DNA from: Bacteroidales bacterium
GTDB taxonomy: Bacteria > Bacteroidota > Bacteroidia > Bacteroidales > Marinilabiliaceae
Direction: 5' to 3'
Assembly: GCA_017960905.1 (NCBI GenBank)
Contig: JAGCYH010000035.1
Coordinates: 1 to 64,000 of the forward strand
Length of the DNA stretch: 64,000 nucleotides
How positions within the stretch are numbered: the first letter of the stretch is position 1; each line of letters opens with the position of its first letter. Below are positions 9,313 through 17,547 of the stretch, piece after piece. Both the position numbers and the translations under genes were made by a program. A model generated the notes under the pieces. That model had not been told where the DNA came from. It saw only the letters and a program-made list of their open reading frames with translations, and ran no database searches.

Positions 9313-9350
9313 ACATGCCGCATAACACTGAAAAGTGTTATGCGGCATGT
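9313..9350. terminator. Bidirectional terminator hairpin
   Basis: A perfect 17-bp stem (9313-9329 with 9334-9350, loop GAAA) followed by a T-rich tract lies between the convergent nfnB-type and beta-propeller genes. Confidence 0.85.
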
Positions 9351-9371
9351 GGTTTTTATAAGGATTTACAA

Positions 9372-10499
9372 TCATTTCAAGCTAAAGAGCAGAACAAAAG
9401 GATTGTCGTCGGGCGACATATTGCGCAGGGCTGATACCTCTTCGGGCGTGAGCGCTGTCATGGCTTTGTAATAATTGTCTTCGGCTTCCTTAGTGTCAAA
9501 ACTAATCAATTCATTGTTGCACCAACCAACAAAATACTCACCACACGTACCAACAACAAAATGTAAAGGTATTTGGGAAAAACGACCGGCTGTACATCTA
9601 TTGTTGACTTTGTTTCTAAATATAGGAAAAAATGGTTCCATATCGAACCTCTGATAATTGTTCGTTTCGTAATAAAATTTAGTGAACAAAGTTTTTTCAG
9701 AGTGAAGCATAATTCGGCTGAGCTCTCCTTCATCCATATCATTTATATTTGAAAGGTCGTATTGGTGGTCGTCGTATTTCAGAATCTGTTTAACAGTCAC
9801 TGTGCTATCGGTGTATACATAGAGGTTGTTGTCGTACGCATGCGGAATAATAATCTCATTATCAGCATTTTCGGTTATATGATCAGAGGAAAACCTACGG
9901 TACGGCGCATCTATTCTTATATCTTTCACCACATTGAAATCGGTATCGGTCTTAAGCGCCCAAAACGCACCACTCTGGTTCTGTATTTCCGATATTATCA
10001 CAAGATATCCGTCGACAATAGCCACAAAATCGGATATGCAGAATGGAATGGTGCAGTTTCCGATGTATTCGCCAGTCGGCGAATACTTTTTCACAGTACC
10101 ATACTGATATACAAGTAATTGGTCACGATATTTATCATAAGTAAATTTTTCAGGATAAGCTACTTCGCCTGGTCCGTTGCCCGTCTTCAGCCGGTTGACA
10201 TAGTGCCCGTCGGTATCGAAAATCATCAATTCGAAGTCCGACGACAAGCAACCTATATACATGTATTTGCCACCGATTTTAATACTTTCAATAAAACCAA
10301 TTAAAGATTCATCGGTGGCTTCGAGCGGTATAAGGCGAGCCTTATCGACGCTTGTTGAGTCTTTACTGTATTCGGCCGAGAGCACCTCGTCGAGGTCGAT
10401 GATTTCGGGCGAACCGGGTTCGGCAGTGTCGCTCTGCTCTTTTTTCGCACAGCCCGTAACTATAGCCACGCAAAACAAAATAGCCAATAATCTGTTCAT
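9372..10499 (-). CDS. 6-bladed beta-propeller lipoprotein
   Basis: The 375-residue protein has a lipoprotein signal peptide with lipobox ending at Cys17 (VAIVTGC). Repeated blades follow, each with a strand pattern such as MYIGCLSSDFELMIFDTDG and LLVYQYGTVKKYSPTGEYI, as in the Bacteroidales family annotated as 6-bladed beta-propeller. These are usually outer-surface or periplasmic lipoproteins of unknown ligand. The DNA is more A/T rich than the flanking operons. The gene is isolated; the 260 bases upstream hold a candidate small RNA on the other strand. Confidence 0.7.
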   Translation of the reverse strand: MNRLLAILFCVAIVTGCAKKEQSDTAEPGSPEIIDLDEVLSAEYSKDSTSVDKARLIPLEATDESLIGFIESIKIGGKYMYIGCLSSDFELMIFDTDGHYVNRLKTGNGPGEVAYPEKFTYDKYRDQLLVYQYGTVKKYSPTGEYIGNCTIPFCISDFVAIVDGYLVIISEIQNQSGAFWALKTDTDFNVVKDIRIDAPYRRFSSDHITENADNEIIIPHAYDNNLYVYTDSTVTVKQILKYDDHQYDLSNINDMDEGELSRIMLHSEKTLFTKFYYETNNYQRFDMEPFFPIFRNKVNNRCTAGRFSQIPLHFVVGTCGEYFVGWCNNELISFDTKEAEDNYYKAMTALTPEEVSALRNMSPDDNPFVLLFSLK

Positions 10500-10610
10500 A
10501 GTATTAGAGTTTTCTTGATTAATTGCTCCAATAACGTAAGAATGAATGTTTTATTGTAAAAGAATGGGAAATATTTGCAGGTTATTGTATCTGCTTATTA
10601 AAAATTGTCG

Positions 10611-10693
10611 TATATTTGCAGTGTCAATTACAAAGGGCGCGAATAACATCAAGCTCCTCTTGACAAAGGCTTTCCTAATCGAAAGCCTTTTTT
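10611..10693 (+). ncRNA. Candidate small RNA with own promoter and terminator
   Basis: TATATTTG at 10611-10618 is a good -7 element; an upstream TTG at 10585-10587 has a long 23-base spacing. About 45 bases downstream a 9-bp stem (10665-10673 with 10682-10690) runs into a T tract to 10693. There is no open frame of note between them. The transcript would be about 70 nt. A second -7-like box (10570-10577) lies upstream. It could also be the terminator serving hepT from the other strand. Confidence 0.35.
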
Positions 10694-10715
10694 ATTCTCC
10701 CCCTCTCGAGCCTAC

Positions 10716-11047
10716 TCAGAATTTGTCAAATTCGGTAAGATATTGTTGCAATTGTGATTTTAACGGTTGCAAATCATATCGGGTCTGACTTGAAAATATC
10801 CGTGTACAATGTGGTGGCGCATTCCTTCAATCTGACGCCACGGGGAGGCAGGATGTGAATCTTTAAACTCTTTTGTCAGCATATAAGCGGCTTCGCCAAC
10901 AACCAAAGTACCATACGATATGGCAGCAAACCGTATTTTGTCGTTGCAAAACTGCTCATAGGTATACCCATTGGCCGCATCAAGCACAAAATCAATGCGT
11001 TCAAGCATATGCTCCAATCGGTTTTTGTCTTTAAGCGATTCTCTCAT
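10716..11047 (-). pseudogene. HepT-like HEPN toxin, C-terminus frameshifted
   Basis: The open frame (11047-10760) gives 95 residues of a HepT/DUF86 protein with the complete catalytic motif R77-x4-H82-x-Y84. HEPN toxins of this type act as RNases, and the Tyr is the site at which the MntA partner adds AMP in studied systems. After HGYFQVRPDMI the frame ends early. In another frame directly downstream the DNA encodes DLQPLKSQLQQYLTEFDKF and stops at 10716, which matches the missing HepT C-terminus. About 22 bases appear deleted. Residues for catalysis remain, but the last helix is lost, so activity is uncertain. It overlaps mntA by 17 bases. Confidence 0.75.
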
Positions 11048-11330
11048 AAATCAGTTTTTTATCGTGATTGGCGCTTTCTTCGGCAAATTTGAGCAGCGAC
11101 CCTTCGGGAACAAGGTCTACCTCGCGGCCAATAATATCTTTCAAATCCATATACATTCCGCCTAAGGTGAACAGGCTGAAATTGGTCGACATATCAGGTT
11201 CGAAAAGTATATCCACATCGCTGTCGGGCGTTTCCTCGCCGCGGGCGAAAGAGCCGAACAGCCAGGCTTTCAGCACAGGCTGTGTCTTGAAATAATCGGC
11301 TATCAACCGTGTCATTGTCGGAGTGTCCAT
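11031..11330 (-). CDS. MntA-like minimal nucleotidyltransferase antitoxin
   Basis: The 99-residue protein is a minimal nucleotidyltransferase. It carries the signature GSFARGEETPDSDVD, that is GS-x10-DxD, followed by the third acidic strand EVDLVP. In HepT/MntA (HEPN/MNT) systems it neutralises the RNase by adding AMP to the HepT tyrosine. The gene precedes hepT and overlaps it by 17 bases, the usual order. I see no consensus promoter; the pair could be a small independent operon between the beta-propeller gene and the chromate transporter operon. Confidence 0.85.
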   Translation of the reverse strand: MDTPTMTRLIADYFKTQPVLKAWLFGSFARGEETPDSDVDILFEPDMSTNFSLFTLGGMYMDLKDIIGREVDLVPEGSLLKFAEESANHDKKLIYERIA

Positions 11331-11439
11331 AATGCAAATGCTTTTGTCAGATTTAGTTTATACGAAAAAAGCAACAGATTGTTCCGTTTTCGCAATTCGG
11401 ATGACAGCTTTATCTTGTTTGGCTTTCATCTTCGTTCTA

Positions 11440-11967
11440 TCAGACTATGCCACTGATATAGCCTACCAAGCCTGAGGCGATGATAAGCAGAATAGGATTT
11501 ACCTTGAAGAACATGTTGGCCACGATGGTAACAGCGAGGATGGCAAAACTAAGCACCGAACCAAGGCTGTCGGCATCGCACATGAGCACGGCAGCGGCGA
11601 TGATGAGGCCAGCCACCACAGGCACCATAATGCGCATTGGCTCAAGCACATAGGGCGAGGTGCGGTGTTTGAACAAAACCCTGATAACCAGCGCCATAAT
11701 CATCACCGAAGGCAGGCACAGCGAAGCTGTGGCCACAATGGCGCCCGCGAGTCCGGCCTGGCTGTACCCCACAAAGGTGGCTGTGTTGATGGATATTGGT
11801 CCGGGCGTCATCTGCGAGATGGCAAGCAGGTCGGCGTACTCGCCGGCCGACATCCAGCCGTACGCATCGACTACGTCGGTGCGTATGAGCGAAATCATCG
11901 AATAGCCGCCGCCGAAACCGAAAAGCCCTATTTTGAAAAAGACCCAGAAAAGTTGCAGGTAAATCAT
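11440..11967 (-). CDS. Chromate transporter family protein, second half-size subunit
   Basis: A 175-residue integral membrane protein of the short-chain CHR family, with about five to six hydrophobic segments. The family motif FKIGLFGFGGGYSMISLI lies near residues 11-28 and MTPGPISINTATFVGY near 53-68. Short-chain CHR proteins usually act as heterodimers of two adjacent half-size genes, as here. Proven members export chromate, but the real substrate in anaerobes is often unknown. Its ATG overlaps the stop of the upstream partner by 4 bases. Confidence 0.85.
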   Translation of the reverse strand: MIYLQLFWVFFKIGLFGFGGGYSMISLIRTDVVDAYGWMSAGEYADLLAISQMTPGPISINTATFVGYSQAGLAGAIVATASLCLPSVMIMALVIRVLFKHRTSPYVLEPMRIMVPVVAGLIIAAAVLMCDADSLGSVLSFAILAVTIVANMFFKVNPILLIIASGLVGYISGIV

Positions 11968-12524
11968 TGTTTACGAGTATTTTTTCGTGTTCGGCCGATA
12001 GCTACACGAGCCACGACGAGGCCGGCCACTATGGCTGCAATTATCAGATACACAGGCGATACGCCAAGCAGACAGATTGCCACGCACGTGGCAATCGGAA
12101 TCCAGAAAGTGCGCAACGTCAGTTTCGACTTGCGCAGCATCGACAGTCCGGGCACCAGTATGAGCCCAATGACGCACGGTCGGATGCCGCGAAAGACATC
12201 GCGCACGGTAGGGTTTTCGTTCACGCGGTTGAAGAAGGCGGCAATGACGACAATAATCACCAACGAAGGCAGAGCGGCGCCCAACATGGCGAACGCGCCG
12301 CCAAGGCGGCCCGAAATCTTATAGCCTGTGTAGAGCGCCATGTTGACGGCAAAAACGCCCGGCAGCGACTGCGCCAGCGTGATGCACTCGACGAATTCGT
12401 TGTCGTTCATCCAGTGGTGCCGCTCCACGAGAGCGCGCTTCACCATCGAAATCATAGCATAGCCGCCGCCAAACGTGAACGAACCTATTTTCAGAAACTC
12501 CCAGAAAAGTCTTAACGCCACCAT
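11964..12524 (-). CDS. Chromate transporter family protein, first half-size subunit
   Basis: A 186-residue partner of the preceding entry, with the same motif FLKIGSFTFGGGYAMISM near residues 10-27 and AQSLPGVFAVNMALYTGY near 51-68. It ends in a basic tail. It is translated first and coupled to the second subunit by a 4-base overlap. A -7 box TACCTTTG (12564-12571, minus strand) lies about 40 bases upstream, back to back with the lptD-like promoter. Confidence 0.85.
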   Translation of the reverse strand: MVALRLFWEFLKIGSFTFGGGYAMISMVKRALVERHHWMNDNEFVECITLAQSLPGVFAVNMALYTGYKISGRLGGAFAMLGAALPSLVIIVVIAAFFNRVNENPTVRDVFRGIRPCVIGLILVPGLSMLRKSKLTLRTFWIPIATCVAICLLGVSPVYLIIAAIVAGLVVARVAIGRTRKNTRKQ

Positions 12525-12611
12525 TATTATTCAGAAATAAACATCATGAACTGATTTCGGGTGCAAAGGTACAGCATTTTTAATTATTCACCGTCAATTG
12601 TCATTTGTCAA

Positions 12612-12642
12612 TTGTTAATTGTCTATTTGTTTTCTATCTTTG
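12612..12642 (+). promoter_or_regulatory. Promoter of the lptD-like gene
   Basis: TTG (12612-12614), 20 bases and TATCTTTG (12635-12642) fit the consensus. Because the promoter lies inside the longest open frame, it excludes the upstream ATG at 12561 and points to a TTG start at 12666. Confidence 0.75.
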
Positions 12643-12665
12643 CAAGGTTTTTTGAGAAAATAACA

Positions 12666-15392
12666 TTGGCAACACTGCTACTACATAAACACATAAGAGT
12701 ACTGCTTGCACTTGCCGCAGCGCTGTTGCAGCCGGTGTTGGCAGCGTCGCAGGCGCAGCCGGCCAAGGGCGATACGGCTGTGGCACAGGCCGATGCCGCC
12801 CAGCGCAGCATCCACCAAGGCAGCACGCCATTCCTCGAAACGCAGGTGAAATACAAGGCAAGCGATTCGCTTGCCTTCGACTTTGAGACAAAGAAGATGT
12901 ATCTCTTCGGCAACGCCGAGATAGAATACGGCGAAGTGTCGCTCACCGCCCACGCCATCGAACTCGACATGGACAGCACCACGGCCTACGCTTACGGCAA
13001 GAAGGACTCGCTCGGCGTCATCACCGGTTCGCCCGTGTTCAAGGACAAAAGCGGCGAATACGAAATGCGCGAGATGCGCTACAACTTCAAAACCAAGAAA
13101 GCCATTATAACTCACATAGTTACAGAGCAGGGCGAAGGCTTCGTAGTGGGTCAGCGCGCCAAGCGCGTCGACGAGAAGACCTACTTCATGAAAGACGCTA
13201 AATACACCACCTGCGACCACCACGACCACCCGCACTTCTACCTCAATCTGACCAAAGCGAAGGTCATTCCGGGCAAAAAGACAGTCACAGGTCCGGCCTA
13301 TCTGGTCATCGAGGATGTGCCGCTGCCCATTGCCATTCCGTTCGCCATCATTCCAAACTCGCGCAAATACAGCTCGGGCATCATCATACCAACGTACGGC
13401 GACGAGTCGTCGCGCGGCTTCTACCTGCGCAATGGCGGCTATTACTTAGCCGCCAGCGACTATTTCGATGTGAAGATTCTGGGCGACATATACACCAAAG
13501 GCTCGTGGGGCCTGCACCTCTCGTCGACCTACAAAAAACGCTACAAATTCTCGGGCAGCTTCTCGGCCGACTACATAGTGAACGTTACTTCGGAAAAGGA
13601 TCTGCCTGATTATCAGAAGACTAAGGACTTCTCGATACGATGGAACCATTCGCAGGATTCGAAAGCGAATCCTGACCAGACATTCACGGCGAGTGTCAAC
13701 TTCTCGACAAGTTCGTACAACAAAAACAACGTGACAAACCGCGTCGACCCGAATGTGCTCTCGACCAACCAGAAAAGTTCGAGCATAACCTACTCGCGCA
13801 AATGGTCGTGGAACCCGTTCCGCCTGACGGCATCGCTACAACACTCGCAAAACAGCCGCGACACGTCGATCTCACTTACATTGCCGAAGATCTTGATATC
13901 GTCGTCGAAACGCTTCTACCCTTTCAAGCCTAAGAAACTCGTAGGGGCAAACAACAACCCTATTTACAACATAAACCTCTCGTACTCATTCGATATGCAG
14001 AACAATATCAACTGTAAAGAGAAAGACCTTACATTCGAGCCAAGCAGTTTCTCGACAGTGTGGAAAAACGGCGCAAAACACTCTATACCAATCAGTACCG
14101 ACATCAAAATGCTCAAATATTTCACCCTTTCGCCAAGCATGAGCTACACAGAGCGTTGGTATCTGAGCAAGACACGGCAGTATTGGAACGAAGAGAAGCA
14201 GCGCATTGAGAAAAGCGACCCCGAAATGGGCTTCAACCGCGTTTACGACTATAATTTCTCGGTAAGTACCAGTACCAAGCTCTACGCCTTCTACCGCCCT
14301 ATACGGGCGCTATTCGGCGATAAGGTCAATGCCATCAGGCAAGTAATGACACCGAGCGTATCGTTCGCCTACACACCCGATTTCAGCACCGACTTCTACG
14401 GCTTCTACGACAACTTTGAATATTACGACAGCAAACGCAACGAGATAGTAAAATACAAATACTGCTACTACAACGGCTATGCCTACGGCATGCCGTCGTC
14501 GGCTAAATCGGGAAAAATAAACCTCTCGCTCGACAACAACCTCGAAATGAAGATAAAAAGCGACCGCGACTCGACAGGTTTCAGCAAAATAAGCATTCTC
14601 GAAAGCCTCAAATTATCAAGCGGTTACGACATCATGAAAGACTCGATGCACTGGGACAACGTGAGAGTGCAAGGGCGAACGAAGATTTTCGACACAAGCG
14701 TCAACTTCAACGCCGAATTTGACCCATACGGCGTTGTGGCAACAGAGGCCGGCAAAGCCGTCCGCATCGACAAATCGGCTTTAAGCGTCAACGACAAACT
14801 CGCATATCTCAAAACGGCCGGACTGAGCTTCGGCTACCAACTGTCGCCCAAGACATTCCAACGCAAGGATAAAAACGACAAGAGCAACCAAAACGACGAC
14901 GACGATATAGATGAGGACTGGGCTCTCACCGCTTCGCAAAGCGAAGAGATGCAACCCGGCGCGCAAATACCTAAAGACCAGCAGAATAACGACGAGAAAA
15001 CCGCCGAAGGCAACGACGGTTACGTAAAATTCAGCATGCCGTGGAGCCTCTCTATCAACTTCAGCATGAACGTGCGCCAAGACAAATTCAACCCCGAGAC
15101 CTGCTCGTACAAGCTCAAGTTCTCGTCGAACGTCAACGTGTCGGGCAACATATCACTCACGCCGAAATGGAAAATTTCGGCCTCGTCGGGCTACAGCTTC
15201 GACGAGAAGAAAATATCGCAAACATCTATCGGCGTAACGCGCGACCTGCACTGCTGGAGCATGAGCTTCAACATTGTGCCTACCGGCGCTTACAAATCGT
15301 ACAACTTCAACATTGCCATAAGCAGCAGCATTCTGAAGGACCTCAAATACGAGCAGAGCAACAGCCCGCGCGACAACGGATACCGACGTTAA
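12666..15392 (+). CDS. LptD/OstA-like outer-membrane LPS assembly protein
   Basis: A large outer-membrane protein of about 908 residues. After a hydrophobic leader (about 1-30) comes an OstA/LptA-like beta-jellyroll (about residues 50-215) with the repeated pattern FGNAEIEYGEVSLTAHAIEL. The C-terminal part is a long beta-barrel with alternating, Tyr/Ser/Asn-rich strands. It should insert lipopolysaccharide into the outer leaflet, in partnership with LptE. An acidic spacer (NDDDDIDEDW region) near residue 745 is probably an exposed loop. The longest frame starts at 12561, but a promoter lies at 12612-12642, so I take the TTG at 12666. ridA follows 26 bases downstream. Confidence 0.8.
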   Translation: MATLLLHKHIRVLLALAAALLQPVLAASQAQPAKGDTAVAQADAAQRSIHQGSTPFLETQVKYKASDSLAFDFETKKMYLFGNAEIEYGEVSLTAHAIELDMDSTTAYAYGKKDSLGVITGSPVFKDKSGEYEMREMRYNFKTKKAIITHIVTEQGEGFVVGQRAKRVDEKTYFMKDAKYTTCDHHDHPHFYLNLTKAKVIPGKKTVTGPAYLVIEDVPLPIAIPFAIIPNSRKYSSGIIIPTYGDESSRGFYLRNGGYYLAASDYFDVKILGDIYTKGSWGLHLSSTYKKRYKFSGSFSADYIVNVTSEKDLPDYQKTKDFSIRWNHSQDSKANPDQTFTASVNFSTSSYNKNNVTNRVDPNVLSTNQKSSSITYSRKWSWNPFRLTASLQHSQNSRDTSISLTLPKILISSSKRFYPFKPKKLVGANNNPIYNINLSYSFDMQNNINCKEKDLTFEPSSFSTVWKNGAKHSIPISTDIKMLKYFTLSPSMSYTERWYLSKTRQYWNEEKQRIEKSDPEMGFNRVYDYNFSVSTSTKLYAFYRPIRALFGDKVNAIRQVMTPSVSFAYTPDFSTDFYGFYDNFEYYDSKRNEIVKYKYCYYNGYAYGMPSSAKSGKINLSLDNNLEMKIKSDRDSTGFSKISILESLKLSSGYDIMKDSMHWDNVRVQGRTKIFDTSVNFNAEFDPYGVVATEAGKAVRIDKSALSVNDKLAYLKTAGLSFGYQLSPKTFQRKDKNDKSNQNDDDDIDEDWALTASQSEEMQPGAQIPKDQQNNDEKTAEGNDGYVKFSMPWSLSINFSMNVRQDKFNPETCSYKLKFSSNVNVSGNISLTPKWKISASSGYSFDEKKISQTSIGVTRDLHCWSMSFNIVPTGAYKSYNFNIAISSSILKDLKYEQSNSPRDNGYRR

Positions 15393-15418
15393 CCGACTAT
15401 AAACTAATATTTTACAAT

Positions 15419-15793
15419 ATGAAAATATCAACTCAAAACGCGCCAGCGGCCATAGGCCCCTACAGCCAGGCGATAGAAAAGAACGGAACGCTCTACACAT
15501 CGGGACAGATAGCAATTGTGCCCGCTGAAGGCCGCCTTGCCGAAGGCGGCATCGAAGCGCAGACGCTTCAGGTAATGAAGAACTTAGGCGAAATACTCAA
15601 AGCCGCCGGATACACATTCGACGATGTGGTGAAAACAACCTGTCTGCTTGCCGACATCAACGATTTCGGCAAGTTCAACGAGATTTACGCCACATTCTTC
15701 GGCACCGATGCGCCGCCCGCACGCTCTACTTTCGCTGTGCGCGATCTGCCAAAAGGCGCTCTCGTCGAAGTGGATGCCATTGCGGTAAAATAA
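15419..15793 (+). CDS. ridA: RidA family enamine/imine deaminase
   Basis: The 124-residue protein begins MKISTQNAPAAIGPYSQAI, the classical RidA/YjgF N-terminus, and keeps the Arg in PARSTFAVRDLP and the Glu in ALVEVDAIA. It hydrolyses reactive enamines and imines formed by PLP enzymes such as threonine dehydratase, in the cytosol as a homotrimer. The open frame extends upstream to 15041 within lptD, but only the ATG at 15419 gives the family N-terminus. It lies between the lptD-like gene and a GNAT gene on the same strand, probably in one transcript. Confidence 0.93.
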   Translation: MKISTQNAPAAIGPYSQAIEKNGTLYTSGQIAIVPAEGRLAEGGIEAQTLQVMKNLGEILKAAGYTFDDVVKTTCLLADINDFGKFNEIYATFFGTDAPPARSTFAVRDLPKGALVEVDAIAVK

Positions 15794-15812
15794 TTCACAC
15801 GCGCATCGGGAT

Positions 15813-16316
15813 ATGTCGCAGAGCAACAACCTCGTTATCAGAGAGATACACAAATCAGAAATCTGTCTGCTCGAAGATTACCTCTACGAGGCAATCTTCG
15901 TGCCCGAAGGCATGCCCAAACCGCCCAAAAGCATCACAAAGCAGAAAGAGCTGCAAGTGTACGTCGAAGATTTCGGCACACGCCCCGACGATACAGGGCT
16001 CGTTGCCTGCATAGGCAACGAGGTTGTAGGTGCTTGCTGGACACGCATAATGAACGACTACGGCCACATAGCCGACGATGTGCCGTCGCTCGCGATAGCA
16101 GTCAGAGAGCATTTTCGCGGTCAAAACATTGGCACTCAGCTCATTGCAGAGATTAAAAACCTTTTACGGAAAAAAGGCTACAAAAAAGTTTCGCTCTCGG
16201 TTCAGAAACTGAACCGAGCCGTCAGCCTTTACAAACGAACTGGTTTTGAGACCATTAGCCAGACCGACGAGGAGTACCTGATGGTTTGTGACTTGAAAAA
16301 AACTGAGACATGCTGA
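15813..16316 (+). CDS. GNAT family N-acetyltransferase
   Basis: A 167-residue acetyltransferase. Motif A is REHFRGQNIGTQLIAEI (about residues 103-119), followed by the conserved VSLSVQKLNRAVSLYKRTGF near the C-terminus. The N-terminal segment with FVPEGMPKPPKS occurs in a group of bacterial GNATs of unknown substrate. It starts 19 bases after ridA and ends at a short hairpin (16308-16328) that overlaps the stop codon. Confidence 0.85.
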   Translation: MSQSNNLVIREIHKSEICLLEDYLYEAIFVPEGMPKPPKSITKQKELQVYVEDFGTRPDDTGLVACIGNEVVGACWTRIMNDYGHIADDVPSLAIAVREHFRGQNIGTQLIAEIKNLLRKKGYKKVSLSVQKLNRAVSLYKRTGFETISQTDEEYLMVCDLKKTETC

Positions 16317-16334
16317 TTTCTGGCATGTTTTTTG
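16308..16334 (+). terminator. Terminator at the end of the lptD-ridA-GNAT run
   Basis: ACATGC (16308-16313) pairs with GCATGT (16323-16328), followed by a run of T. The stem is short and overlaps the stop codon. Confidence 0.5.
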
Positions 16335-16410
16335 GAAACAAGATGAATACTTGCAACAGCCATATGAAATGCAAGCAAACGCACACTTCTAATCGACGTT
16401 TTAAGGTCAA

Positions 16411-16444
16411 GCCACAGAATATTTTATTCTGTGGCCCTTTTTTT
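16411..16444 (+). terminator. Intrinsic terminator
   Basis: A perfect 10-bp stem (16411-16420 with 16426-16435) is followed by CC and a T8 tract. It is a second, stronger terminator about 100 bases after the GNAT gene. Confidence 0.75.
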
Positions 16445-16497
16445 ATACAAAAACCATAAAAATCAATATCTTTGCAAAATCAAAAGATTCCAAAAAC

Positions 16498-17463
16498 ATG
16501 AAAAAGCGCATATTGTACTTAATAAATCCGCATTCGGGCGTTGGCAAAAAGACCAGCATTGAGAAAGAGATTGTGCAACGCACCGACCCCGACTATGTCG
16601 ACTACGACATACAATACACGAAATACGCCGGTCATGCCACCGAGATTGTGAAGGCTCAGCGCGACGAGTTCGACGTTATCGTCGCCGTAGGCGGCGATGG
16701 CACTGTGAACGAGATAGGCACAGGGCTCATAGGCAGTCAGACGAAGATGGGCATCATACCGTGCGGCTCGGGCAACGGCCTCGCCCGCGAGCTCGACATA
16801 CCGCTCCGACCGCGCCAGGCGGTCGACGTAATCAACCAGACTTGCTCGAAAAGCATCGATGTGATGCTTTTCGACGGGCGCTACTCGCTCAACGTCGCAG
16901 GCGTCGGATTCGACGCCTACATAAGCCACCAGTTCGCCAAAGTGAAGACTCGCGGCCCGATGAAGTACATCAACATCATCATGCGCGAATACCCAAAATA
17001 CGAAGCCGCCAACTACACCCTCGAAATCGACGGCAACACCTTCGAGCGCAAGGCTTTCCTCATAAGCTTCGCCAACTCGTCGCAGTGGGGCAACGACGTG
17101 CACATTGCGCCAAACGCCCTCATGGACGACGGCCTCATCGACGTGTGCGTCATATCCGAATTTCCCAACATTGCCATACCGTCGCTGCTCTTCTCGCTTT
17201 TCAATCAGTCGATTGAAAAAAACAAATACGACGAGATAATACGCGCACGAAGCATCAAGATAGTCTCCGACCAAGAGATGTTCGCCCACGCCGACGGCGA
17301 GCCTATAATCATCGGCCCGAACTCGGTAATAGAGATTAAACCGTTGGCTCTCAACGTAGTAGTTCCCGGTCCGGACTTCTTCAAAACGTCGCGTTTCAAA
17401 CCGTCGGCCATAAAAGAGAAACTGCACTCGTCGCTGTCGCAACTGCCGTTTGTGCGAAAATGA
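16498..17463 (+). CDS. Diacylglycerol kinase family (YegS/BmrU-like) lipid kinase
   Basis: The 321-residue protein has the DAGK catalytic fold: NPHSGVGKK (residues 10-18), the nucleotide loop VGGDGTVNE (about 63-71) and IPCGSGNGLARELDI (about 86-100), then the beta-sandwich C-terminal domain. It phosphorylates diacylglycerol or a related lipid at the inner membrane; specificity is not readable. A -7 box TATCTTTG (16467-16474) lies 24 bases before the ATG, so it is an independent transcript, followed by a separate nusB promoter. Confidence 0.88.
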   Translation: MKKRILYLINPHSGVGKKTSIEKEIVQRTDPDYVDYDIQYTKYAGHATEIVKAQRDEFDVIVAVGGDGTVNEIGTGLIGSQTKMGIIPCGSGNGLARELDIPLRPRQAVDVINQTCSKSIDVMLFDGRYSLNVAGVGFDAYISHQFAKVKTRGPMKYINIIMREYPKYEAANYTLEIDGNTFERKAFLISFANSSQWGNDVHIAPNALMDDGLIDVCVISEFPNIAIPSLLFSLFNQSIEKNKYDEIIRARSIKIVSDQEMFAHADGEPIIIGPNSVIEIKPLALNVVVPGPDFFKTSRFKPSAIKEKLHSSLSQLPFVRK

Positions 17464-17547
17464 TATTTGTTTTTAATAATTAATATTTATTAAGCCTATA
17501 ATATCGCAAAAAGCTGTAATTTTGCTCCAAATAAATGTTCTTTCAAA

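Noticed and set aside
12561..12665. Upstream start of the LptD-like protein
   Set aside because: The promoter -7 box at 12635-12642 lies within this segment, so it cannot be part of the transcript.
16343..16459. Open frame of about 38 codons between the GNAT and lipid kinase genes
   Set aside because: A strong intrinsic terminator (16411-16444) lies inside the frame, so it would not be transcribed through.
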